11,002 nt of DNA from a bacterium (GCA_027296025.1 JAPUJU010000010.1:1-11002), one strand, 5' to 3'. Shown: positions 1-6,652, numbered from the stretch's first letter. The notes: a model not told the origin generated them from the letters alone. Program-made: numbers and translations.

Positions 1-2
1 TC

Positions 3-104
3 GGAGGAGGCGTCGGCAAGACAAAGAAGCTCGGCGAGCAGGAAGCCGCCAAAATGGCTTACAAGAAGCTCTTAAAAACGAACGGAGTCGGCGAAGAGGC
101 GTGA
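3..104 (+). CDS. rnc: Ribonuclease III, C-terminal end (partial, 5' cut by window)
   Basis: The first 33 codons, read in frame from base 3 to the TGA at 102-104, contain GKTKKLGEQEAAKMAYKKLL. This matches the last strand-helix part of a double-stranded RNA-binding domain as found at the end of RNase III: a Gly-rich turn, a Lys-Lys RNA-contact patch, then an Ala-rich helix of the form EQ-x-AA-x-x-A-x-x-x-L. RNase III cleaves double-stranded RNA in rRNA maturation and mRNA decay. The catalytic domain and the start lie outside the window. Other dsRBD proteins could end this way, but in bacteria RNase III is by far the usual one. The tail after the helix is short (about 11 residues), as expected for a chain end. 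The next gene starts 36 bases downstream on the same strand. Confidence 0.8.
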   Translation, partial: GGGVGKTKKLGEQEAAKMAYKKLLKTNGVGEEA

Positions 105-140
105 GTGGGGTTCGAAGCGGCACGTTTTGTGCATTAAGAC

Positions 141-638
141 GTGCTTATGGGTCGGCCAGAGATCAAAGTCCCCGAAGTTCCGTTCGTGTACGGCAGCGAC
201 GCCGAGACGCTCTGCCGGGAGTGCCAGCTCCCGTGTCAATTCGACGAGACAAGCATCGAGTGCTTCCGCCGTTTTTTCCGTCAGGGTCTCTTCCAGTGTA
301 CCTATTTTGTTTACGGCTACTGCTTCTTGACCGACAAGCCCGGGTGCGTCTTCGACAACGGGGGCGAGCACGACACATACTGGATGAATCTTCTCAACCA
401 GTACTTCCATAACGTCAAAGACGTTGAATCGAAAGATCCAGATTTCGTTCAGCGTGTCGAAGAGCTGAAGCAGCTCATCGACGAGCAGATCGAAACCGGG
501 CAGGTGTCGCTGTGTCGATACATCGAGGACATTTACAACCACACATTGGAAATGGGCGGTGGGGTGAGCGAAGATATGATGGGAAAACTTGATGAAGCCT
601 ACATGGCATTGCTGAGCGGCGTGACACGAAAACCCTGA
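141..638 (+). CDS. Cysteine-rich hypothetical protein, 165 aa
   Basis: I do not recognise this family. The N-terminal 70 residues hold seven cysteines: C25, C28 and C32 in a CRECQLPC cluster, then C41, C53, C61 and C69, with the last three spaced exactly eight apart. An eighth, C106, is isolated. The C25-x2-C28-x3-C32 cluster could bind zinc or an iron-sulfur cluster. The aromatic stretch at 51-62 and the second half (about 85-160, helical and charged) carry no motif I know. There is no signal peptide or membrane span, so it is probably cytoplasmic. The start is uncertain: GTG at 141 or ATG at 147 in the same frame, neither with a clear Shine-Dalgarno sequence. It follows rnc by 36 bases on the same strand and may be cotranscribed. 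The antisense frame at 72-542 is judged to be a shadow. Confidence 0.7.
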   Translation: MLMGRPEIKVPEVPFVYGSDAETLCRECQLPCQFDETSIECFRRFFRQGLFQCTYFVYGYCFLTDKPGCVFDNGGEHDTYWMNLLNQYFHNVKDVESKDPDFVQRVEELKQLIDEQIETGQVSLCRYIEDIYNHTLEMGGGVSEDMMGKLDEAYMALLSGVTRKP

Positions 639-663
639 CGCCCTCCTCTTCTTCTGAAGCAGA

Positions 664-2067
664 TCAAAACCGGTAGGCAGCCGTCAGTGCGGCTCGCCGA
701 GACGTTCTTCGATCCGTCATAGTTGGTATTCGGCGCTCGCCCTGGCTGTGCTCAAAAGAAAGGTCGAACGTAAACGAAGTACCGATCAATACGCCGATTC
801 CCGCGGCAATCACACGGCGCTGCTGCGTGACTTCCGCCTGCTGAAACGCGTCGTCCGGGTCGAGCCCGATCACGTACCGTCGCTTCAGAGGCGCCATGCG
901 GTCGGCGTTCAAGTACTCCAGTGCGTAGGGCAGGTACTGGTATCCGGCTCGCAGACGCACGGGAACCCGTGGTAGCGTCACTTCCGTTGCGAGGCTCCAG
1001 CTGATCACCTCCGTGAAATAAGGCTTCAGGTTTTCGTCCTTGATCGATTTCCCATCGACTCTGGTTTCCGCCCAGTCCGAGTAACCGACTTCGCCGGTCA
1101 GCATCACGTTCGGGAGAAATACGGCGACGCCACCGTTGAACCGGAAGGGGATCGTGTAATCGACGGCGATGTTGCCCGAGTCTACGAGAAACGTATCAGG
1201 CGAGTTTGGATAATAGGCCGCGATCTCCTGGTCACCCCTGCCATCGACAAAAAGGCGCGTGGGAGTCGTTACTGAGAGCCCGACGCGAACGACGCGGGAC
1301 GGATGGATCTGAAAACCGACGGAACCTCCGACCCCGGTCATATCGAGCGTGACATCGTCGATCAACGCCACAGACTCGGGGGTACCGCCTGGGATCGGTG
1401 TATCGAAATCGAAACTGTACTGGGTCAGGGCGGAAACGTTCCCGTTGAGCAGGTACACGCTGCCACCCAGAGACACCCACGGGGAGAGATCCGTCGCCGC
1501 GCCGAGGGTGAAGCTGTACAGTGAGCCTGATTGCTGGAGGCGATAGTGGTCCTGGGTCTGCGTTGCCGTGTTGTAGCCACGATACAGAAGATCCAGATCG
1601 TTCGAGTAGAGGCGATAGACACCGGCGGCAAGCACGAAACTACCCCGGTAGGTCGGTATCGGAAAGGCTACCGACAGATGGTCGAGCGTTGAGTTCGAAA
1701 AATCCACGTCGACCGGCGTGTCGTAGTACGACAATTCTAGTTTGCGCCGCTGATGCTGGAATCCGAGAGTGAGCTCGGGACGAAAAACCCCTGTCAAGCC
1801 GGCGGGATTGTAGAGGATAGAGTGCACGTCCGAGCCGACCGACGTGTACGTCCCGGCCATCCCTGCCGGGCGGGCCGCCGGGGAAAGTCGCATCGTGAGG
1901 CCGAGATCCTCCATCGTGATGGCATCGCCGATGGTCTGGCCGGCCGCCGGACGGGCCTGAGCGTAAAGAAGGAGTCCGGTGACGACCAGCAGCCACAGCC
2001 CGATCTGACGGGGCCGTTCGGGCGGCGGAAGGCGCCTCGACGGAGCGTTTCTTGCTGGTCTGTTCAT
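664..2067 (-). CDS. FadL/OmpP1-like outer-membrane beta-barrel protein
   Basis: This is a 467-residue exported protein starting at ATG 2067. A long basic n-region is followed by a hydrophobic core (residues 22-36) and a likely cleavage after PAAG at 43. The mature N-terminus has the pattern of the FadL/OmpP1/TodX hydrophobic-compound channel family: a Gly/Ala-rich segment (ARPAGMAGTYTSVGSDVHSI) leading into YNPAGL at 86-91. The rest alternates beta-strands with turns, and the chain ends in AAYRF, the terminal Phe typical of outer-membrane barrels recognised by BamA. Family members move fatty acids or aromatic compounds across the outer membrane; the substrate here is unknown. The frame stays open to an ATG at 2202, which would overlap the upstream haem gene by 43 bases and push the signal sequence inside, so 2067 is preferred. 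It lies downstream of the haem lipoprotein gene and converges on the gene ending at 638. Confidence 0.75.
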   Translation of the reverse strand: MNRPARNAPSRRLPPPERPRQIGLWLLVVTGLLLYAQARPAAGQTIGDAITMEDLGLTMRLSPAARPAGMAGTYTSVGSDVHSILYNPAGLTGVFRPELTLGFQHQRRKLELSYYDTPVDVDFSNSTLDHLSVAFPIPTYRGSFVLAAGVYRLYSNDLDLLYRGYNTATQTQDHYRLQQSGSLYSFTLGAATDLSPWVSLGGSVYLLNGNVSALTQYSFDFDTPIPGGTPESVALIDDVTLDMTGVGGSVGFQIHPSRVVRVGLSVTTPTRLFVDGRGDQEIAAYYPNSPDTFLVDSGNIAVDYTIPFRFNGGVAVFLPNVMLTGEVGYSDWAETRVDGKSIKDENLKPYFTEVISWSLATEVTLPRVPVRLRAGYQYLPYALEYLNADRMAPLKRRYVIGLDPDDAFQQAEVTQQRRVIAAGIGVLIGTSFTFDLSFEHSQGERRIPTMTDRRTSRRAALTAAYRF

Positions 2068-2159
2068 CGACGAAACCTGCAATCGGGTTACGTTGTGTTG
2101 GGGTGGGGTGCCGGTTCGCGTAGGAGCGCGATTCCGCGACTTTTTCGTTACGGCAGGTA

Positions 2160-2456
2160 TCAGTCCGGAACCGGTTTGAACTTTTCGGGCTCGTCCCGCC
2201 ATTCACCCGAGTACCACCAGGGAATCGAGTAGTACTCTTTCCAACCTTTCTCCCGGGCGGTGGCCCGGTTCGCCAGGGTGTGGTAGGACTTGAGTTTGTC
2301 GTCGTAGTGGCAGCTCGTGCACTGATTGCTCTCCACCTCCACATAGACCCGTTCACGTTTGACTCTCGGATGCTTGAGCAGCGTGTAGCATGCCGGCGTT
2401 GCCAGAACGATCACGAGGAAACCGAGGACGAGGTATGATGAGTGACGAGGTGCCAT
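2160..2456 (-). CDS. Small c-type haem lipoprotein, one CxxCH site
   Basis: This is a 98-residue protein with a hydrophobic export segment at residues 8-20 ending in LATPAC. C23 is a plausible lipid-attachment cysteine, although Pro at -2 makes the lipobox imperfect. Residues 46-50 are CTSCH, a c-type haem attachment site. H59 or a Met outside the visible motif could be the distal ligand, but no Met follows the site. The tail is rich in aromatics, with PWW at 79-81 and many charged residues. I would expect it in the periplasm, tethered to a membrane, as a small electron carrier or haem-bearing partner. The start at 2456 is supported by an AAGGG about 6-10 bases upstream on the minus strand, and a perfect TATAAT lies 30 bases further up. 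The barrel gene follows on the same strand after about 92 bases. The family is not recognised beyond its haem site. Confidence 0.75.
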   Translation of the reverse strand: MAPRHSSYLVLGFLVIVLATPACYTLLKHPRVKRERVYVEVESNQCTSCHYDDKLKSYHTLANRATAREKGWKEYYSIPWWYSGEWRDEPEKFKPVPD

Positions 2457-2486
2457 TACTGCCCTTTTGTTGGTAAGATATAGTAT

Positions 2487-2492
2487 ATTATA
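2487..2492 (-). promoter_or_regulatory. Candidate -10 box for the minus-strand haem lipoprotein/barrel unit
   Basis: The minus strand reads a perfect TATAAT here, inside an AT-rich patch (2476-2493) that contrasts with the GC-rich flanks. Transcription would start near 2480 and give a leader of about 24 bases containing the AAGGG ribosome site. No good -35 box lies 16-18 bases upstream; the closest, TTGCCC, is 22 bases away. The same AT-rich patch also offers weaker plus-strand -10 boxes for the divergent TPR gene. Confidence 0.4.
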
Positions 2493-2525
2493 GGCATAGG
2501 AAAGCTCGATTTTTGGGCAACTTCA

Positions 2526-2536
2526 CACGTAACGTG
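2526..2536. promoter_or_regulatory. Short palindrome CACGT-A-ACGTG in the divergent intergenic region
   Basis: Perfect 5-base arms surround a single central base, 18 bases before the TPR gene's ATG and upstream of the minus-strand -10 box. The position suits an operator acting on one or both divergent units. An 11-base palindrome can arise by chance, so this is only a candidate. Confidence 0.2.
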
Positions 2537-2553
2537 CAATTCACCAAGCAATT

Positions 2554-4317
2554 ATGTTGATTCGTTCGCGGAATAGTGACAACGTGGGCCCTCTACGCCG
2601 GGTCCTCGCGGTGGTGATGGTTATCGGTCTCCTGGCCGCTGCTGCGTCGGCAAATGTCGAGACGGACCGTCCGAGGGTGGCCGAGCCGGAGAGTGATAGC
2701 GGCCTGTCCGCCTATACGATGGGCGTGTTCCTTCTGGAGAGCGGGTCGGCGCGAAAGGCCATTGCGTACCTCGAAACCGCGTGGGATAAGAGCAACCATG
2801 ACCCGAAGATCGGAGCGAAGCTCGCCGAGGCGTACTTTCGCGTGGGTGAGTTTTCCACCTGCGAGGTCATTCTCGATTCACTGATTGCCATCGAAGGCGA
2901 CGCGTTCGAACCGTTGTTCATGAAGGCGAGAATACTCTACCTTCAGAACGACAAAGAGCGTGCCGTCGATTACCTTCTCCGACTCCGTGACGTCTCGGAA
3001 CCGACTTTCGACGTCGAACGGACGCTCGCGACAATTTTCAAAGAGACCGGCCGTTATGACGAAGCGTTGGACGCGTACGAACGGGCCGGCGGACTGAACA
3101 ATTTTCACGCGCCGTTGTTTTACGAACAGGCCAGGCTCTTGCAGCAGTTCGGGCGAACCGATGAGGCGATCAGTGCGTTTCAGAACGCGCTCAAGATTGA
3201 CCCGGAATTCACGGAGGCCTGCCTGGATCTGGTCAACATCTATGTCGAACAGAACAGGTTAGATGACGCCGAAGCTGTGTTGCTTGCGAACCTTCGAGCG
3301 GATGAGAGTGGATACGAGGTTCTCGGAATCACCACCAGGCTGTACATCGAGCAGGGGCGGGCCGATGATGCAGTTGCGCTGCTCGAGTCGCGCGGAGATC
3401 GATCCGACCTGCCGCACGATCTCGTTCTGCTGCTCGGCCGGGCGTATTACGAGGTTGAAAACTACGACGAGGCCCTTGCCGTATTCGAAGGTCTCTTTGC
3501 CAGTGACGACGGAAGTCCGGAACTCGCGCGGGTACTCGGTGAGATCTCGCTGAAAGCCGGCGATACGAAAATCGCGGACGGTTACTTTCGCCGTGCTATC
3601 GCCATGGGTCCCGAGGATTATCGAAACTATCTTGCACTGTTCTTCGCCGCGTCCCCGGACTTCGCGGTGGACGGTACGCCGGTGATTCAGCTGCCGCCGC
3701 AGGAGAGCGTCGAGCTTCTCGATACGGCGGCTTCCAAGCTAACAGGCGACGAGTTCGATGCGTACTACCTTATCGGTATGTCGTATCAGAGTCTGGATGC
3801 GCTGGACGAGGCGCAACGCCATCTCGAACGAGCCATTGAACTGGATCCGGAGAACGAACGAGCCATTCTGAACTACGTCAGCGTGCTCGAGAAACTCAGG
3901 CGCCACGAGGAAGGCGCGGCGCTGCTCGAGAAGCTTCACGGACGCTCGCCCGATGACCCGACGGTCTGCAACTTTTACGGTTACATTCTGGCGCTGCTGG
4001 GACGGGATCTCGATCTTGCAGAACGGCTGATTCGCACCGCACTGGAAACGGACCCGGAAAACGGCTACTACACCGACAGCCTCGGGTGGGTCTTCTACAA
4101 GAAAGGCAGGTTGGACGACGCTGTTCAAGAGCTCGAGCGCGCAGTCGAACTTGTGGGCGAAGACCCGGTCATACTCGAGCATCTCGGTGACGCATACCGG
4201 TCGATGAATCGTTACGACGAAGCGCTCGACGCGTATGAGAAATCGAACCGGCTCAGGGGTGACAACCTTGAGGTGCAGAAAAAGATGGAGGCGCTTCGTG
4301 AACAGAAACGGAATTGA
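2554..4317 (+). CDS. Exported tetratricopeptide-repeat protein, LbcA-like by context
   Basis: This is a 587-residue protein with an N-terminal signal peptide (basic 1-16, hydrophobic 17-31, cleavage near ASA-N at 33/34). No lipobox cysteine is present, so it should be soluble in the periplasm. From about residue 50 to the end it is almost wholly TPR helices, with some 14 repeats. Clear ones include GRYDEALDAYERAGGL, GRTDEAISAFQNALKIDP, ALDEAQRHLERAIELDP, GRLDDAVQELERAVEL and NRYDEALDAYEKSNRL. A break near 365-385 rich in Pro and Gln may divide two superhelices. TPR arrays are scaffolds for protein binding; no enzymatic motif is seen. The stop codon directly abuts the ATG of the LolB-like gene, so the two are almost certainly cotranslated. 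In Pseudomonas a similar-sized TPR lipoprotein, LbcA (partner of protease CtpA), is encoded next to lolB. That makes a role in envelope protein turnover or assembly possible. No Shine-Dalgarno sequence precedes the ATG. Confidence 0.85.
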   Translation: MLIRSRNSDNVGPLRRVLAVVMVIGLLAAAASANVETDRPRVAEPESDSGLSAYTMGVFLLESGSARKAIAYLETAWDKSNHDPKIGAKLAEAYFRVGEFSTCEVILDSLIAIEGDAFEPLFMKARILYLQNDKERAVDYLLRLRDVSEPTFDVERTLATIFKETGRYDEALDAYERAGGLNNFHAPLFYEQARLLQQFGRTDEAISAFQNALKIDPEFTEACLDLVNIYVEQNRLDDAEAVLLANLRADESGYEVLGITTRLYIEQGRADDAVALLESRGDRSDLPHDLVLLLGRAYYEVENYDEALAVFEGLFASDDGSPELARVLGEISLKAGDTKIADGYFRRAIAMGPEDYRNYLALFFAASPDFAVDGTPVIQLPPQESVELLDTAASKLTGDEFDAYYLIGMSYQSLDALDEAQRHLERAIELDPENERAILNYVSVLEKLRRHEEGAALLEKLHGRSPDDPTVCNFYGYILALLGRDLDLAERLIRTALETDPENGYYTDSLGWVFYKKGRLDDAVQELERAVELVGEDPVILEHLGDAYRSMNRYDEALDAYEKSNRLRGDNLEVQKKMEALREQKRN

Positions 4318-5055
4318 ATGATCCCTCGCGGGCCTCTGTCCAGGTTTTTGATCGTTTCAATCATACTTGTTCTATCCGTCGGGCCGGGGTTGGGTGGCTG
4401 TTCCGGACTTCGCGGGGCGCGGCGCACGATACGCTGTGAGAGTCTGGATTCGCTCCTCGCCGGTGCCGGCTTCGAGCGCGGATTACGCTTGATGGGCAGG
4501 GCGACGATTGATGCGAACGAACAACGTTTGCAGGGAAAGATCATCCTCCAGGCGACGCCTGACGGTGATGTTACTTTCGAGTTCACCAGCACGGTTCTTT
4601 TCGGCGCTCACCGCGAAGATTTCGTTTTCTCCCTCGTTCGCGACACCTTGCGGGTCATCGATCGCGAGCGCGGGATCTACCACGAGGGCGAGGCAGCAGA
4701 GGAATTTCTCCAGACGTCTCTCGAGATGGAGTTCGAGCTGACGAACGCATTGCACTTGACCTTGGGTGGTCGCCCGGCGTGCGCGCGGCTTGAATGGGTC
4801 GAGATGCGCCTGGGCTCGGACGGAGGGGTGTCCGTCAGGGGAAAGACCGAGGGGGAGTCATTCCGGCTGGTATTCGCGGCGGGAAATGGCCGCCTGACCG
4901 AGGCCGTCTGGCCCGTCCGGTTGGGTGAGGGAACGAATGACCGCCTGAAGGTCAGGTACCGGTGGTCTGGGCCGAGCGAGGATCCGCGGCTCGATGAGGT
5001 GGTCATGCAGCTCGAGGACCGACAGTGGCGGTGCAGACTCAGAGCGTCTAATTGA
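4318..5055 (+). CDS. LolB/DUF4292-like outer-membrane lipoprotein
   Basis: This is a 245-residue protein with a lipoprotein signal: basic MIPRGPLSR, a hydrophobic core at 10-26, and LGGC with the acceptor at C28. The residue after it is Ser, not Asp, so by the E. coli +2 rule it should go to the outer membrane. The mature part alternates beta-strands from about residue 57 (GRATIDANEQRLQGKIILQA), with a strand carrying STVLFGAHREDFVFSL, then LRVIDRERGIYHEGEA. This order (a strand starting GRA, a Ser/Leu/Phe/Gly segment, then a 'shows as a Tyr-containing product' strand) is what I expect of the LolA/LolB half-barrel fold. LolB inserts lipoproteins into the outer membrane. The match is by pattern, not by alignment, and DUF4292 is the nearest alternative. 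It begins immediately after the TPR gene with no spacing. Its TGA stop lies inside a possible -35 box for the region before the sigma factor gene. Confidence 0.6.
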   Translation: MIPRGPLSRFLIVSIILVLSVGPGLGGCSGLRGARRTIRCESLDSLLAGAGFERGLRLMGRATIDANEQRLQGKIILQATPDGDVTFEFTSTVLFGAHREDFVFSLVRDTLRVIDRERGIYHEGEAAEEFLQTSLEMEFELTNALHLTLGGRPACARLEWVEMRLGSDGGVSVRGKTEGESFRLVFAAGNGRLTEAVWPVRLGEGTNDRLKVRYRWSGPSEDPRLDEVVMQLEDRQWRCRLRASN

Positions 5056-5081
5056 CTTAAGTATAACGTGTTATAGATAAC
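5052..5081 (+). promoter_or_regulatory. Possible housekeeping promoter with nested inverted repeats
   Basis: TTGACT at 5052-5057 matches five of six bases of a -35 box and includes the stop codon of the LolB-like gene. GATAAC at 5076-5081 (18-base spacer) or TATAGA at 5072-5077 (14-base spacer) are weak -10 boxes. Between them lie two overlapping inverted repeats: TATAAC-GT-GTTATA at 5062-5075, and GTTAT-AG-ATAAC at 5070-5081. A repressor bound there would block this promoter, which would read into the sigma factor gene with a leader of about 85 bases. Confidence 0.35.
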
Positions 5082-5131
5082 ATGGACCCGATTTCTGTCC
5101 GCTGCGGGGGGCGATTTTGCCGCTTTCCGGC

Positions 5132-5160
5132 GGAACTTTGCCTGGTACCCTGAGTACAAT
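5132..5160 (+). promoter_or_regulatory. Candidate ECF-type promoter of the sigma/anti-sigma operon
   Basis: GGAACTT at 5132-5138 is identical to the -35 consensus of RpoE-class ECF promoters. After a 16-base spacer comes TACAAT at 5155-5160 as the -10 box. Many ECF sigma factors transcribe their own gene, and this element stands directly before one. The predicted start, near 5167, leaves a leader so short that the ATG at 5175 would have almost no room for ribosome binding. The GTG at 5181, preceded by AAAGGA, would have it. TACAAT also resembles a housekeeping -10 box, but no TTGACA-like sequence sits at the right distance. Confidence 0.5.
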
Positions 5161-5169
5161 CAGAAGACG

Positions 5170-5175
5170 AAAGGA
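5170..5175 (+). promoter_or_regulatory. Shine-Dalgarno AAAGGA that favours GTG 5181 as sigma start
   Basis: AAAGGA lies 5 bases before an in-frame GTG at 5181 but touches the ATG at 5175. It fits the GTG start better; the gene is listed from the ATG because the two differ by only two codons. Confidence 0.4.
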
Positions 5176-5810
5176 TGCAGGTGTACGCGGATACCTTCAA
5201 GCAGAAGGCTCGTCTGAAGACGTTGACCGACGAGGACTTGATCCAGGAGGTCGCGAAGGGAAACAACGACGGGTTCGATATTCTCGTCGACCGGTTCAAG
5301 CTGCGCCTGTTCAACTACCTTTTCCGGATGGTCGGAAACCGGGATGACGCCGAGGAGATCGCGCAGGAAGCCTTCGTGAAGGCCTACATTCATGCGGACA
5401 AATACAAGACGATCGCGAAGTTTTCGACATGGCTTTACACGATTGCCACGAACCTTGTAAGAAACAGAATGCGGTCGAAGAAGCGGGCCCCTCGGATGTT
5501 GTCGCTCTGGGGGCGTGGTCGAGACGGCGAAGAAGATGACAGACCGATTGACCTCGTCGATCCCGCGCGAGGACCTGATGAGACGTCCAATGATCGAGAA
5601 CTGAGTGAGATGATCAACCGGGCAATCGGAAAGATCCCGGAAAAGTACCGAACGAGTTTTGTTTTGAGAGAGATCAACCAGTTATCTTACGAAGAAATCG
5701 CTGCTGCGACCGGGCTCAAGCTCGGAACGGTGAGATCGAGGATAAATCGTGCAAGAAACTATTTCAGGAAAATTGTCGAGCCCCTGCTGGAAAAAGGCGT
5801 CGACTTCTAG
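5175..5810 (+). CDS. ECF-family RNA polymerase sigma factor (sigma-70, RpoE-like)
   Basis: This is a 211-residue two-domain sigma factor. Region 2 spans about 18-102. It includes the helix DAEEIAQEAFVKAY (58-71), which binds the beta' clamp, and FSTWLYTIATNLVRNRMR (83-100) for -10 recognition and melting. A charged linker (103-140) takes the place of region 3, as in ECF sigma factors. Region 4 (143-200) carries the helix-turn-helix LSYEEIAAATGLKLGTVRSR (170-189) for -35 contact. It is slightly long for the group because of the linker. A zinc-finger anti-sigma gene follows 9 bases after the stop, forming the standard pair. Together with the GGAACTT element upstream, this indicates autoregulation. 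The start is ATG 5175 or, by ribosome-site spacing, GTG 5181. The specific stress sensed is unknown, but the envelope-protein neighbours fit an extracytoplasmic signal. Confidence 0.93.
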   Translation: MQVYADTFKQKARLKTLTDEDLIQEVAKGNNDGFDILVDRFKLRLFNYLFRMVGNRDDAEEIAQEAFVKAYIHADKYKTIAKFSTWLYTIATNLVRNRMRSKKRAPRMLSLWGRGRDGEEDDRPIDLVDPARGPDETSNDRELSEMINRAIGKIPEKYRTSFVLREINQLSYEEIAAATGLKLGTVRSRINRARNYFRKIVEPLLEKGVDF

Positions 5811-5819
5811 GAGGACCCC

Positions 5820-6557
5820 ATGAATTGCCGTCGCGCCAGGAAACATATTTACGATTTTATTGACGGTGTGATTGTCGAACAGGATCGTTTGACACTCGAG
5901 CAACATCTCGGTGCGTGCGGTTCGTGCGAGAAGATGGCGTCGGGCCTATCCCGGAGCCTCGACCTGCTTCACCGGGTTGCGCCCGAGGAGCTGGATGAGA
6001 ACTTTACGTGGAAGGTACGGCTGCGCCTGGCGAGGGAGAGAAACGCGCTGGCGAAGGACTACGTTTCGCACACCAGCTGGGTTCGTTCATGGAACACGCG
6101 CTTCGCGTTCAGCGCTCTTTCCACTCTGGTCGTTGTGATCGCCGTCGGCTATTTCAGTTTTGGTCCCGCGGGTGTCTCTGTCGATAACCTGCCTGCTTCT
6201 GATGCTCCGGCCGAGATCGCGTTGGAGGAGTCGCCGGGCTTTCCTGGAAGTTCACTGCTGAATGACAACGCTGCCAAGCAGGTCGCGAAGCGAACGGATA
6301 GCGATGCCGACGGCATGAACAACGTGAATCGCGCGCCTCGCTTCGGTCCGTTTGGAGGTTTTACGATTCAGACCGTTGCTACGGGCCCGACAGCTTCGCC
6401 GGCCAAGACTGAAGGAGCCCTCAGAGAGGATATGTCCTCCGAGTTGCTCACGGTAAAAGAGTTGAAGATGTCGGATGAAAAACGCGCCGAGCAGCTCGAG
6501 CGTATGGTAGTGAACCTGCGCACCAGGCTCGAAGAATGCGGCTGTGAGGGCCACTAA
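5820..6557 (+). CDS. Zinc-finger, single-span anti-sigma factor
   Basis: This is a 245-residue protein. C3 and the run HLGACGSC (H29, C33, C36) make up the H-x3-C-x2-C zinc motif of zf-HC2 anti-sigma domains, whose cytoplasmic fold grips region 2 and 4 of an ECF sigma factor. One membrane span lies at about 95-114 (FAFSALSTLVVVIAVGYFSF), preceded by a Trp/Arg-rich edge, so the C-terminal half is extracytoplasmic. That half starts with an acidic, Pro-rich linker (116-150) and a Gly/Phe-rich stretch (APRFGPFGGF). It ends in a helical charged segment of about 35 residues finishing in CGCEGH. The terminal Cys pair could be redox-active or a metal site in the periplasm. A strong GGAGG (5810-5814) lies 5 bases before the ATG, and overlaps the sigma stop codon, suggesting coupled translation. 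Signal-driven proteolysis would be the usual release mechanism, but no site can be read. Confidence 0.85.
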   Translation: MNCRRARKHIYDFIDGVIVEQDRLTLEQHLGACGSCEKMASGLSRSLDLLHRVAPEELDENFTWKVRLRLARERNALAKDYVSHTSWVRSWNTRFAFSALSTLVVVIAVGYFSFGPAGVSVDNLPASDAPAEIALEESPGFPGSSLLNDNAAKQVAKRTDSDADGMNNVNRAPRFGPFGGFTIQTVATGPTASPAKTEGALREDMSSELLTVKELKMSDEKRAEQLERMVVNLRTRLEECGCEGH

Positions 6558-6589
6558 CAGATTACTCCACCTCCCATCGTTGCAGATCC

Positions 6590-6638
6590 CGGAGCACGGG
6601 TTACCGCGAAATTACTTTGCGGATCAGCCCGTGCTCCG
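6590..6638. terminator. Long two-part hairpin between anti-sigma and DUF4837 genes
   Basis: CGGAGCACGGG (6590-6600) and CCCGTGCTCCG (6628-6638) are perfect 11-base inverted arms. Inside the 27-base loop a second stem forms: CCGC-(G bulge)-AAA pairs with TTTGCGG around a TTAC loop. The folded RNA would be a two-storey hairpin with an internal loop. It stands 32 bases after the anti-sigma stop and ends 14 bases before the next ATG. There is no T-run after it, so it is not a classic intrinsic terminator. It may act as a terminator of another type, an mRNA-end stabiliser or a leader structure controlling the next gene. Confidence 0.5.
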
Positions 6639-6652
6639 ATTAGTATTCAGAC

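Noticed and set aside
120..132. Small hairpin GCAC-GTTTT-GTGC after rnc as a terminator
   Set aside because: Only four pairs and no T-run follow; the next gene starts 9 bases later.
72..542. Long open frame on the minus strand opposite the Cys-rich gene
   Set aside because: It overlaps the rnc end and nearly all of the plus-strand gene, and its product has no recognisable domain or signal. The plus-strand product has patterned cysteines and follows rnc in the same direction.
1640..2356. 238-codon minus-strand frame overlapping the barrel and haem genes
   Set aside because: It is Arg/Pro/Ser-rich, as expected of a shifted frame in GC-rich DNA, and it crosses both better-supported genes.
2517..2545. 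GCAACTT (one base off the ECF -35) upstream of the TPR gene, as a second target of the sigma factor
   Set aside because: No convincing -10 box lies 15-17 bases downstream, and the predicted start would fall at the ATG.
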